43,848 bases of DNA from Bremia lactucae. Lineage: Eukaryota > Oomycota > Peronosporomycetes > Peronosporales > Peronosporaceae. The notes under the pieces were generated by a model, which was given only the letters and a program-made list of their open reading frames with translations, was not told the origin of the DNA and did no database searches. The position numbers were made by a program, and so were the translations under genes. The stretch lies in contig NC_090614.1 in assembly GCF_004359215.1 (NCBI RefSeq), forward strand, positions 1,387,692-1,431,539, given 5' to 3'. Below are positions 30,940 through 40,532 of the stretch, piece after piece. The stretch's first letter is position 1. Every line of letters begins with the position of its first letter.

Positions 30940-33609
30940 ATGACGCTAGAAAAGTTTGTGGTGCACAAGTTTGGCGGCACTTCTGTAGGAAGCGCTGATT
31001 GTTTTGCCAAAGTTGCTGACATCGTATTAGGTACTGAGGGCTCGCGCATTGCAGTAGTTGTATCGGCCATTGGCGGCAAGCCCAAGGTCACGGATCTTCT
31101 GATCTCACTGCTCGAGCTGGCCAAGCAGCGCCACACGTCGAAGTGCAATGAAGTTTTGGCTACGTTGCGCGCGAAGCATCATATAGTAGTGAGCACATTG
31201 CTATCACCTGTGATAGGAGATTCCATTGAAAAAGATATGGAGCGCGACCTTCAGTCAATCTCGGAATTGCTACGTTCCATCTCCATTATGCAAACATACA
31301 ATGAAAATGTCGTAGAATTTATCTCAGGTCATGGTGAGATCTGGTCTGCTAAGATTCTTGCAGCTGTACTAAGTCAAGCAATGGAAACACAAGGCAAGAA
31401 AGAACGCTATTGCTTTGTGGACGCCCGTGACTTTCTAATTGTGGAGCCTGACAATGAACATGGCCCAGTGGTGCAGTACGACTTATCGGAACAAAAGCTT
31501 CAGTCGATCTTACAAAGCAAAGGCGATGCGCTCACGCATGTGGTCATTACTGGCTATATCTGCAGCACAATCGACGGTGTCATGACCACGCTTAAGCGTG
31601 ACGGCAGTGACTTTACAGCCTCAATTTGTGGCCGCATCTTGCACGCCCAGAGCGTGACCATCTGGACGGATGTGAGCGGCGTCTTAAGTGCGGACCCCCG
31701 ACGTGTGCCAGACTCTCAAATTTTGCCAGAAATATCGTATCAAGAGGCCATGGAACTTGCGTACTTTGGAGCGAAAGTCATTCATCCAAAGACCATGGCC
31801 CCAGCGATTGTTGAGGCTATTCCCATTTACATTCGAAACACATTTCAACCGAAACACCCCGGTACGAAAATTTATGACCGCAAGAAGGTCGAGCTAAAGC
31901 GCAATATGTCGAATGGTAGTCCCACAGCTCGAAATATTGTCAGTGGATTCTCCACTGTCGATGACTTGGCTCTTTTTAATATTGAAGGCACGAGCATGGT
32001 CGGAGTGCATGGTACATCGTCGCGCTTATTTGGTGCACTGGACCGTGTCAAGGTGAACGTTGTGCTCATTGCTCAAGCCAGTTCAGAGCATTCGATCTGT
32101 TTTGCTGTACCAATACATTGTGCTGAAGTGGCCAAAGATGTCATTAACGAGACCTTTTTCAAAGAAATACACGTTGGACACATTGACAAGACCGAGTACA
32201 TTGCACCGATCAGTATTATTGCCGCGGTGGGGGATCAAATGAACCAAACTCCTGGTGTTTGTGCCCGGTTTTTCAGTGCCCTTGGACGCGCGAAAATCAA
32301 TGTATTGGCCATTTCACAAGGTTCATCCGAACGTAATATTTCTGCGGTAGTACACTACAAAGACTCGGCCACGGCTCTACGGGCTGTGCACTCGTCATTC
32401 TTTCTATCTGACCAGACGCTGTCGATTGGGGTCGTGGGTCTGGATTTTGAAGACCTTTCAAGCACTAGCATTGGGGTAGCGCTGCTGAAACAGTACCATC
32501 AGCAACGCGCTTACTTAAAGCAGCGCTTTAATGTGGATATTCGAGTCCGTGCCATTGGTACCCACATGACATCGCAGATGTTATTAGATGAAGATGGTGA
32601 TATTACGGAAGAAGCTTTGACAGCTCGAAAGCACGAGTTCGTGCCGTTCGAGCGACATCGATTTCTAGACCACGTTTGTGCAGACCACTTGCCCCATTGG
32701 CTCATTGTTGATGTATCGAATAGCTCGCACCATGTCAAGGACCTGTACCCACAGTGGCTCGCCCGAAAAGTTCACGTCATGACAGCTAATATCAACGTCT
32801 CGTCGGTCTCGACCGCGCTCCACAAGACATTGCAGGAAATCGCAATTCAAAATGAACTCACGTATGATCCAGAAGCGACGCTAGCCATTGGTGTACCGAT
32901 CTTCAATACCATTCAAAACTTTATTCAAACAGGGGACGACATTCAACGGATTGAGTACTCGGGTAGTCGTTTTTTACACGCGGTTTTTGATGCCGTGTTT
33001 GCATTGAGCGAGCCGGCGACGGCAAATTTACAAGCAATTCTTACGACTGTCATGACTGAAAACAAGAACGAATTCAGTGTGCGTGACATTGTGGACGATG
33101 TCATGGGTATTCGTTGTGCCAAGAAAGCTATTATGATTGCTCGAGAAATGGGTTACGCAATTGAAATGAAGGACGTTGACATTCAAAGTCCATGGGAGCC
33201 AAGTGCTACAATTTCTGGTAGCCAGGACGAAGTTGGCGCCTGGAGTTATGAGTTTCTATTGCAGCACTTGATCACGGCGAGCGAGCCGTTAAAGCAGCTG
33301 ATTGTTAAGACAGTTGCGGATCCGAAACTGGCATTGCAATTGCGTCAGATTGCGTACATTGACGCTACAACAGGCAATATTTCTGTCCGAGTGGAGGCGT
33401 TGTCGCCTTTGCATTCGTTCGCACCGCTCAAGTGTCGACAGGGAGGCTTTGCTTTCTACACGCTACGACATTCGCGTCATCCCGTGGTGGTCACAGGCCC
33501 TATAGCAGACTGCTCGATTACAGCGGGATCTCTTTTTGGCAGTACGTTGTTTCTAGCGCGGAATTGCGGGGCACGAGCCCACACATGCGGTCCTTCGTAC
33601 CAGAAATGA
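30940..33609 (+). CDS. Aspartokinase fused to a degenerate homoserine dehydrogenase
   Basis: A single exon encodes 889 residues. Residues 1-320 are aspartokinase: KFGGTSVGS (10-18), GEIWSAKIL, LKRDGSDFTAS, TDVSGVLSADPR and AKVIHPKTM all look intact. Two ACT-type regulatory domains follow (about 335-490), with NIEGTSMVGVHG and QTPGVCARFFSAL, suggesting feedback control by threonine or lysine. Residues 493-889 align with homoserine dehydrogenase, but the nucleotide loop reads GVVGLDFEDLSS rather than GxGxxG. The TANKK-type lysine is lost (TANINVS) and the catalytic Asp before the conserved Lys is Arg (R725). The kinase should catalyse the first step to threonine, methionine and lysine. The second activity is doubtful. 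Confidence 0.9.
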   Translation: MTLEKFVVHKFGGTSVGSADCFAKVADIVLGTEGSRIAVVVSAIGGKPKVTDLLISLLELAKQRHTSKCNEVLATLRAKHHIVVSTLLSPVIGDSIEKDMERDLQSISELLRSISIMQTYNENVVEFISGHGEIWSAKILAAVLSQAMETQGKKERYCFVDARDFLIVEPDNEHGPVVQYDLSEQKLQSILQSKGDALTHVVITGYICSTIDGVMTTLKRDGSDFTASICGRILHAQSVTIWTDVSGVLSADPRRVPDSQILPEISYQEAMELAYFGAKVIHPKTMAPAIVEAIPIYIRNTFQPKHPGTKIYDRKKVELKRNMSNGSPTARNIVSGFSTVDDLALFNIEGTSMVGVHGTSSRLFGALDRVKVNVVLIAQASSEHSICFAVPIHCAEVAKDVINETFFKEIHVGHIDKTEYIAPISIIAAVGDQMNQTPGVCARFFSALGRAKINVLAISQGSSERNISAVVHYKDSATALRAVHSSFFLSDQTLSIGVVGLDFEDLSSTSIGVALLKQYHQQRAYLKQRFNVDIRVRAIGTHMTSQMLLDEDGDITEEALTARKHEFVPFERHRFLDHVCADHLPHWLIVDVSNSSHHVKDLYPQWLARKVHVMTANINVSSVSTALHKTLQEIAIQNELTYDPEATLAIGVPIFNTIQNFIQTGDDIQRIEYSGSRFLHAVFDAVFALSEPATANLQAILTTVMTENKNEFSVRDIVDDVMGIRCAKKAIMIAREMGYAIEMKDVDIQSPWEPSATISGSQDEVGAWSYEFLLQHLITASEPLKQLIVKTVADPKLALQLRQIAYIDATTGNISVRVEALSPLHSFAPLKCRQGGFAFYTLRHSRHPVVVTGPIADCSITAGSLFGSTLFLARNCGARAHTCGPSYQK

Positions 33610-33739
33610 GCAAGTTTAGGACATCGAGAACGACCTTATACGTATCATTTTTTGATAATTTAAGTAACTTTCTCTTTAAAAGTAGCAGCAAGGTGAATTT
33701 AAATGAAATAAAGATGAAAGTTATGAACCTCGAATTAAG

Positions 33740-34450
33740 TTATAAACCTGACGGATTAACAAGGTATCTCCATCGACTTGCGATGCGCAAGTTGTAGTAT
33801 AAGAGTCCACAAAGACACAGCACCGACACGGTTATGGCTGCGATCGTGGATCTTGAAAGCACGATCCAACAGGCCAAGCCCATGGCTACTAAGAAAAAAG
33901 ACGCCCCTGATCGAAACAACTGATACGCCAGCAACCACTCCTTTTCGCACTTGATTCTCCACCAATTCGTAAAGGGAGAGATTGTGTCCATATCGTGGTC
34001 TGAAAGTCGATAAATCTCTCCATCTAGTGTGTGTGTAACAAATCTCGTGAGTGCCAACAGGAGAAGTGTGCACGTCAACGTGCATAGCAACATACACAGA
34101 AACTCGAGCGCGCCCACGGTCCCATAGACAATTATCAAGGGTTGGCTTGTGTCGCGATGTAATGATTTCATCTCTTGAAGAAACATTATGGAGAAAAATG
34201 CTAGTATAGCCGACAGCTGGGACACGCTTTGTACTTGCTGGAGACGCGCGCCAACCAGCCGCTTCTCCGACTCAAGCTTGACTAGTCGCCGTTCACGTTC
34301 CAAATCAGCGCGTCGCCACTCAGTATCTCGCTGGATTGAGTCTTCACGCCACTGCTTCTGCTGCTCACGGTGTAGCAAGTCTTCATCGCGCCACTGCTTG
34401 GCTATTTTGATGTCGTAAGAGCCAAAGACAGCTTCAACGATGCCCGACAT
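33740..34450 (-). CDS. ORAI: Orai-like calcium channel, copy B (intronless)
   Basis: A single exon encodes 236 residues; the ATG at 34450 was chosen because it aligns with the start of copy A (EAVFGSYDIK against DAVFGSYDIK). The upstream in-frame extension has only a GTG. TM1 is SAILAFFSIMFLQEMKSL: the filter Glu is kept (E93), the hinge Gly is Phe and the gate position is Met. TM3 has Ala (A189) for the conserved Glu. The charged N-terminal helix (HREQQKQWREDSIQRDTEWR) and the C-terminal RIASRWRYLV are nearly the same as copy A. It converges on the AK-HSD gene with 130 bp between the stops. The absence of the copy A intron suggests intron loss or an RNA-derived duplicate. Confidence 0.75.
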   Translation of the reverse strand: MSGIVEAVFGSYDIKIAKQWRDEDLLHREQQKQWREDSIQRDTEWRRADLERERRLVKLESEKRLVGARLQQVQSVSQLSAILAFFSIMFLQEMKSLHRDTSQPLIIVYGTVGALEFLCMLLCTLTCTLLLLALTRFVTHTLDGEIYRLSDHDMDTISPFTNWWRIKCEKEWLLAYQLFRSGASFFLVAMGLACWIVLSRSTIAAITVSVLCLCGLLYYNLRIASRWRYLVNPSGL

Positions 34451-36730
34451 TACACTGAATCGTACTTTAGAGGAGATGTTGGTGGTCGCCTTCAATTCAA
34501 GCAAATGTAAAGGGTCGCCACAGTGCACTTTTGTGTCTAAAATTAAATTTAATTCTCGATACGGTAGGTGGGCTGCCCATTGGACTTAATTTGCAAGATT
34601 CACCGACGCATTTATTTTATATACAAGTACGAAACAGCTGTAGCCCCACTTTATTTTTTTTAGCATTTGAAGGACATATATATGAAGCAATAGCTTTTGT
34701 CCAACAACTACTGTGAGCATGGCAGAACAAAAATTCAACAGCGAACAGTCATGTGCCGAAAGTAGAATGAGTGCTACAACGTGGCATATTACACAAGGGT
34801 ACGTTTTAGCAGAATGCTTCAGTATACGTAACACTGTGCTCTAGACAAGACTCTCTCTATAATTACTCGAAGGAAGTTGGTTCTAGCCTGATAAGAACAC
34901 GTGTTTATACCACAACACGTAGTCATCATCGAATATATAAATAACATAGCTTACATTCGCCAAAACTATTCAAAATGCCTCTAATTGTCATTAAAATTTG
35001 CATTTTCTGCTCAATTAAAACACCAGTGATTCTGCAAGTTATTTTTGTCGATGTGTAACAGTTATTGTTCCTTTGTATCCCTTCGCTCTTTAAAGTCGCG
35101 GTTGACCATCGCTCGAAATTTGTCTGCGCAGAGCATTACGAAGAGTGTGGAGGAGTTAGGTGAGCTTCAGTGACTGACTGCTTGAAATAGCCGTTTCTGA
35201 ATTCCTCCGTTTCATGGGGCATGGATAGAGAAACATAATCTTATCTTGTTCAAATTCACCAAAGAGGTGGCCGTTTTGGAGCGGAATCCTTCATTCCTCA
35301 ATAACCGTCGTTGAAATGTCAAGTACACAAGACAATAAGGCTGAACAAAATATTCAAAAGCATGTGAAAGCGTCTCTCGCTTAGATTTTGACGATCTTAG
35401 GTTACAATACATGTTCTGCGCAATCAACTACGTATCTTGCGTTACGCAAAGATTAGCCAGTGCAAGCGACCAATAAAAGAGCTTTTCAATTGTTATGTCT
35501 CTTAAATCCACAATTACGCGTTTCAGTTTTGAAAGCCTGGATAGAAACGGGTAATCTACTAAAATATATGCATACTCTATATCACGCAATTGCTAAATTC
35601 AAGCGGCTACCACGTTGAACTGCGTGGGTAGAGTACATGGTCGAGGCTAGAGCCGAGACAGCTCAAATCTCGAAAGATAATCTCGTAATCAACTTGATTG
35701 CTCCTGAACCTTTTGCAAGCGGAGACTTGCTGTGACCTCGATGTGACGAAGCGAGATCCTGAGCTTTAAGATGACATGCTAGTTTTTGATCCATTATATG
35801 AATTGTCAGACCGTGTGCTCTTGATTTCACACCATGTAGCGAGTTCTAAGACAATAAAATCGACAAAAACACATTTTAGAAATGGCAACATTTGGATATC
35901 CTTGCTCCAATCATTGAAGCAGATTGGTCGTGCAAAACTAATAATTTAGACATTCAATGCGAAGACATGGATGCTTTCGGGATGTGTAGAAATATCAGTA
36001 TTGAGATGTCGTGTAAGATTGCAACCCCCGTTGCCAATTTGGCAAGGCATTCGAGAGTACGATCCCAACTTCGGCATCATCGCGTCTCCTTCGTCGTCCT
36101 CGTCAATCGCGTGCTTGTATGTTTGTGGCGGAGATGTTGATGTCAGTTAAATCTTGACGCCTTCCTCGGTGCACGACGAAATCAAACTGACCATAGCTCA
36201 ACATATTCCTATCTATTTAAGATTCTCATGAAGTTTCAGCTTAAGTGAAATGATGAATATACTAATAAGCATAGAGCTTAGCATGCCGAATTTCGATGCT
36301 GAGTTCTGAACTGTTAACCTTTTCTCATATATCAAACGCCGAGTGTTTCAGTTCATGGGCGAGGCCATGTTCACAACAAAGTCTAATCTGCGACAGTGAC
36401 TCTGTTCTATAAAGCGCTGGACCGCAACTTATAAGCAAAGTAAAAGCTGCGATCGTGGTTTATCTAATTAATTACCGACTCGAATTGGGCCACACTCGGG
36501 TCATCTTGCATGACACCTGTCGACAAGTCCTTTGTGGTTTCGGACATACTTGCCAGATGTATTCAAATATACTCAATTCAAGTCTATCACGATGCGTCGC
36601 GTAGGGCTTGGTTGAAGTGAAGTCCCACTTTTGCAGCATATATATTGGCAGTAACAAAAAAAAAACTGCAAGGGCGGTAGTAGTTGACCCACTTCGAAAT
36701 TTGCGCACTCCGCCTTAGTCAACAAGAAGA
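34451..36730. other. Intergenic, no supported gene (2.3 kb)
   Basis: Only short frames occur (for example 40 codons at 35051-35173 and 82 at 35892-36140), without recognisable domains. No tRNA-like fold or LTR was seen. The last 250 bp probably include the promoter of the 821-residue gene. Confidence 0.5.
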
Positions 36731-39196
36731 ATGCCTCACGACCGCGTTTCGCGTGCAGTGAAGCGGCTTTTGCGACCGTTTCACCGCCACGACAGTCACA
36801 CGGCGGTCGATGACGTGTATTTGAAACACCAGCGTGGCTCGCTAATGTCATCGACGACAAACACATCGTCGCTTTGCTCGATATCTCCGTCGTCTTCGGA
36901 TAGCAGCAACCTCGCGCGGAGTGTCTTCACGTTAAAGACTGATGGCGATGGTATTCCACACACGGTGCTTATGCCACCGACATTGTTACGACAATTACGT
37001 GCGCTCGTAGAGCAGACAAACGCATTGACATCAAGTGATCACCGAGCGAGCCACAAAAAGCCCGAACCATCGCAACCGAACTCGAGACCTTCGATTCGCT
37101 GGAGAGGCGACTTTAGCACCAAGACGCTGGACAAGCTGATCCAGATTTTCAAAGAAGAAGATCACGACGGGTTTGCCAGCACGATTGGCAGACGCTCGAC
37201 AAAGCCCGTGTCTTTGGAAACCGCGGCCAAAGCCCTGCTTCAGCTATGGGGGTGCTGCATGACAATTCTAGACGTCCTTGCGGATGGAGCTGCTCCAGAA
37301 CCATCTTTACGACACACGATGGCTCACTCACGAGATGTTGCCATTGCAGTTGCGACTGAAAAGAAACTTCAGCTGAAACAGGTGGCATTGACACTGCTGA
37401 CTCTTGTGATTCGGCGACAAGAATTTGACGCGCTTCTCGTGGCAGTTGGTCACGGAGGCTGTGAAAGCCACAAGCCATTGGAGGACTCGAGGCATGGCAG
37501 ATCTCGATTGTCGCGACGACTTTCCCGCCAATCACGACGGTCCACCGCAAGACAGAGTAACGGCCCAGCGTCTGCCATTCTGTCAAGTCAATTGAAAAAG
37601 TCAAAGCACAAAAGCGCGGTTCGAATCTGTGACTCGGTGCACCACTATCTCGAGCTGCACGAGTCGACGTTTCAGTACGCGTACGAGACGTTACATGGTC
37701 CAATCGAATCGAGCAATAGCCATACGGAATTCAATCAATACGACCAGCACCAGGAGCTTCTCGCTGCTCTTGTTGCCACGAGTTACCTCCGCGTACCACG
37801 CCTGCGAAGTCATATCCTTGATAGCTTGAGTACGATCGTGCCATTGAATCAATTGAGCCACACGCGGCCAACATCACTTTCGATTGTAAACTCTCGAGGA
37901 CGCTGTCGATCTGCGTACGACGACAAGCTGCGGCTCACTCCTTTTCATTGGCATTTAAGCATGTATCCTCAATGCCAGAGCTTATTGACGACGGTCAATC
38001 GTGAAGAACGTTGGACCTCTTGTGCTCAAATGCTGCACCAGCTCATGGACAATACAGATGGCTGCATGTTTGTACTTGCACAAATCTATGAACAGCTCAC
38101 TGGTCAGCAGGTGTTGGGAAACACCAATTGGAAATGTATTCCAGGTGCGGACATTCTCCAGGACGCGACTTTGGCAATTACCAAGACTTTGTATCAAACA
38201 CAACTTCAGCAGTGTGAATTAAGGTGGCAAGACAGTGCTGATGACAAAGCAGACAACACTGCTTCTAGCAGTCAAAAGGTTTCTGTGCCTTCCCGCGACT
38301 CGTTGACCCTTTTTGATAACGACGTGGAAGAAAGCAACACGCCAACCGCGTGTTTTACTGCTCAAGTAATTGCCATGACGCATGAAAACTATGGTTTTCT
38401 CCACGAATACTTGATGACGATCTTGCACTTGACCAATTACATGCAGTCGCACCACGTCACATTATGTCTGCAGTATCTGGAAAGGCTAGTCGACGAATTT
38501 CCAGCTTATTTTGGCAATGAATTAGCTGCACCCGGTGTTGTAGCTTTCACGGAAACATCAAACATGCCTACTGACTCTCAGCAAGAAGAAGCGTGTCGGG
38601 ACGTTGAAACGTTACGTTTCGTGTTTTCCTGTCTCTTGGACTCGGAACATTATGAGATTCTAAAGACCACCGAGATGTTTTTACTTCGAAATTTTATGAA
38701 ATTCTCCATTCCATTGCAAGTCAAGATTGTCGAGTTGCTTGGAACGCACGTCAAACGGCTCTTTTTGCACTGGAATCGCGACGTTCGGTATTGCTACTAC
38801 CATATTTTGCTTTACCTGACCTATCCGGGCAATCGCATGGTGTTATGTGCCAAGTCGGACGAAGCGCTGATGGGAGCTGATGCTTCGTGGCTTTTTGAAA
38901 TTCCAGGACTTATTCGCACTGGCACGACTGAAAGTTGGGAGGCCTTTGACGTCCCACTGCACGAGATTGTTACGTTGTACACGCAAAGGATCAAGCGTCG
39001 ACCACAGACGCCTTCGTGGGTCAGTGCTGTGCCGAGTTCCGTCGTACAACGCTCGGTCACGGAGTACAAGACCCATATGAAGACGTACTTTGCTTTTGCG
39101 CAGCAACTTTCAATGCATCAACGCGTACCGACGCCGGAGTTCTCCATCAAGGCCGTCGTCGAGAATTTCGTGTTGCCATCGACCACACTAGCGTAA
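36731..39196 (+). CDS. Large helical protein, function unknown
   Basis: A single exon encodes 821 residues that I do not recognise. The first 30 residues are basic and His-rich (AVKRLLRPFHRHDSH), followed by a Ser/Thr-rich stretch (about 35-65). A Ser/Arg-rich low-complexity block (SRLSRRLSRQSRRSTARQ) sits near 258-275. The remainder is predicted by eye to be mostly alpha helical, with Leu-rich amphipathic segments such as LLAALVATSYLRVPRLRSHI and NFMKFSIPLQVKIVELLGTH, so an armadillo-like scaffold is possible. There is no signal peptide, transmembrane segment or catalytic motif. Uninterrupted length and even codon use support a real gene. It ends 98 bp before the Rieske gene on the same strand. 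Confidence 0.8.
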   Translation: MPHDRVSRAVKRLLRPFHRHDSHTAVDDVYLKHQRGSLMSSTTNTSSLCSISPSSSDSSNLARSVFTLKTDGDGIPHTVLMPPTLLRQLRALVEQTNALTSSDHRASHKKPEPSQPNSRPSIRWRGDFSTKTLDKLIQIFKEEDHDGFASTIGRRSTKPVSLETAAKALLQLWGCCMTILDVLADGAAPEPSLRHTMAHSRDVAIAVATEKKLQLKQVALTLLTLVIRRQEFDALLVAVGHGGCESHKPLEDSRHGRSRLSRRLSRQSRRSTARQSNGPASAILSSQLKKSKHKSAVRICDSVHHYLELHESTFQYAYETLHGPIESSNSHTEFNQYDQHQELLAALVATSYLRVPRLRSHILDSLSTIVPLNQLSHTRPTSLSIVNSRGRCRSAYDDKLRLTPFHWHLSMYPQCQSLLTTVNREERWTSCAQMLHQLMDNTDGCMFVLAQIYEQLTGQQVLGNTNWKCIPGADILQDATLAITKTLYQTQLQQCELRWQDSADDKADNTASSSQKVSVPSRDSLTLFDNDVEESNTPTACFTAQVIAMTHENYGFLHEYLMTILHLTNYMQSHHVTLCLQYLERLVDEFPAYFGNELAAPGVVAFTETSNMPTDSQQEEACRDVETLRFVFSCLLDSEHYEILKTTEMFLLRNFMKFSIPLQVKIVELLGTHVKRLFLHWNRDVRYCYYHILLYLTYPGNRMVLCAKSDEALMGADASWLFEIPGLIRTGTTESWEAFDVPLHEIVTLYTQRIKRRPQTPSWVSAVPSSVVQRSVTEYKTHMKTYFAFAQQLSMHQRVPTPEFSIKAVVENFVLPSTTLA

Positions 39197-39294
39197 AACC
39201 GGTTTTTACGGTAGTACATTATTATCATTATGCAATTATTTTTATCAGCTTCTTTTACGACATCGCTTAATTATTCGCATTTTTTGCTAAAATC

Positions 39295-40063
39295 ATGTTT
39301 GTGCGTGCCTTCTCGACGGGTCGACGCGTGCTGTGCTCATTACAGAAGCTAAAGAATCTGCAGGGCAAAGGAATAAAATTTCCCTTGCAGCCTATTGAAG
39401 AATTCAATCGGTATTGCGCAAATGCAAATGCGAAACCACGTCGTCCTCTAGACCGTCTAGCCACTGGCTTTGTTTTCTACCATGAAACGATGCAGCAGCC
39501 CCGCGCCTTTGTCAATAGGTGCTTACATTAGACCAAGAATATATCCGATGTATGCATGCTTTGACATGGTGTTATGACATTGGAAAGGTGTCCACACGCA
39601 TTGCTGGAGTTGGACTTCGACGACAGCGACTTTTTCTGCGAAGGATTTATCCACTGTAAGGCCCACGCTGCGTTCTTTGACCCGGACACAGGGATATGTT
39701 TACAAGGTCCCGTTTCGACACGAAAAGAATTAAGGGTGAGAGAAAGGTAGTGCTGTCCGCTTTGACTTAATCAGACATTGCTCTTAATAGGGTCTAGAAG
39801 AGCTTGAAGTGGAGGTCGATGAGGAGAACGTGGTATTGCTGTCCGAACGACGTAAAGCAAAAGTCAGTACGATGCCTACTTCTAACAGCCAGCAGCTGGA
39901 AGATTACAAGCGCATGAGAAAGCAAGACCTAAGCGAAGCCCTCGCGAAGCGCTCGGATACGTTAGAATTAATAGAATTGCAACATCGATTACATGAAAAG
40001 ACCATGGCGCGATTAAAACAGTACGAACGGATGGAACAAGCAATGCACAAACCCAAAAAGTAG
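39295..40063 (+). CDS. Rieske [2Fe-2S] protein, probably mitochondrial
   Basis: Three exons, 39295-39518, 39588-39735 and 39791-40063, give 214 residues. The first join restores AFVNR|CPHALLELDF, the classic first Rieske box (C76, H78); the second box is HCKAH (C98, H101), then FFDPDTGICLQGP and, across the second join, LEELEVEVDEENVVLL. This pattern matches small proteobacterial-type Rieske proteins rather than cytochrome b-c1. The start MFVRAFSTGRRVLCSL is a plausible mitochondrial presequence. Residues 155-214 form a charged coiled-coil tail (ELIELQHRLHEKTMARLKQY). The first acceptor (GGAAAG) lacks a pyrimidine tract, the weakest part of the model. The electron partner is unknown. Confidence 0.75.
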
Positions 40064-40532
40064 GACTTGTGTATCGATGAGTGTAGGATCCGTGTCAATA
40101 ATACTAACGAGTCTAGGTAAGAAGTATTAAAAAGACACAAACACGGACATAGAACGAAACAATATAGCAGTTGCGTGATTTGAAGAGAAGGATTGAATTG
40201 TGTTTACGCATTCATCTAAGAGATGAAAAAAGGCAGGTTCTCGGCGTTGAAGTTGGTGTAATGGCGTTGTTAAGAGAAAAGACAGAGTCCATAAACTCAA
40301 AGGCTTCAAGAGACAGTACAGGCACAGGTATCTGAATTCACTGCAATAGGACGCCTGTTTAAGTCACAAATACAATTATTGCACCGTCCTGTCGCAATAG
40401 AAATGTTTCGACCACCAATTGGCTAAAGTGTGTGGTCCTACATGTGATACGATAAACCAGTCGGTCTTTCCCTTCTTCAACACGCACCGTAACCTTTCTG
40501 CTCTCTTGTCCATTTGATCAAAATCTTTTAAA
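40064..40532. other. Intergenic before the carrier gene (469 bp)
   Basis: No gene seen. CCATTTGATCA at 40510-40520, 13 bases before the carrier ATG, resembles the oomycete initiator. Confidence 0.4.

Noticed and set aside
34451..34528. N-terminal extension of Orai-like copy B (26 residues).
   Set aside because: It has only a GTG at its beginning. The ATG at 34450 matches the start of copy A.
35051..35173. 40-codon frame beginning MCNSYCSFVSLRSLKSRL.
   Set aside because: It faintly resembles an organelle presequence, but it is too short and isolated to support.
35600..35680. Possible tRNA-like stretch (TGGGTAGAGTACATGGTCGAGGCTAG).
   Set aside because: It resembles a D-arm only; no complementary acceptor stem or T-arm could be drawn.
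35892..36140. 82-codon frame in the 2.3-kb gap.
   Set aside because: No recognisable family and no sign of exon partners; the length is within chance expectation.
39574..40063. A separate gene starting MTLERCPHALLEL, with 39295-39531 as an independent 78-codon gene.
   Set aside because: The Rieske CPH box needs the preceding AFVNR, which the first frame supplies in phase, so one three-exon gene explains both better.
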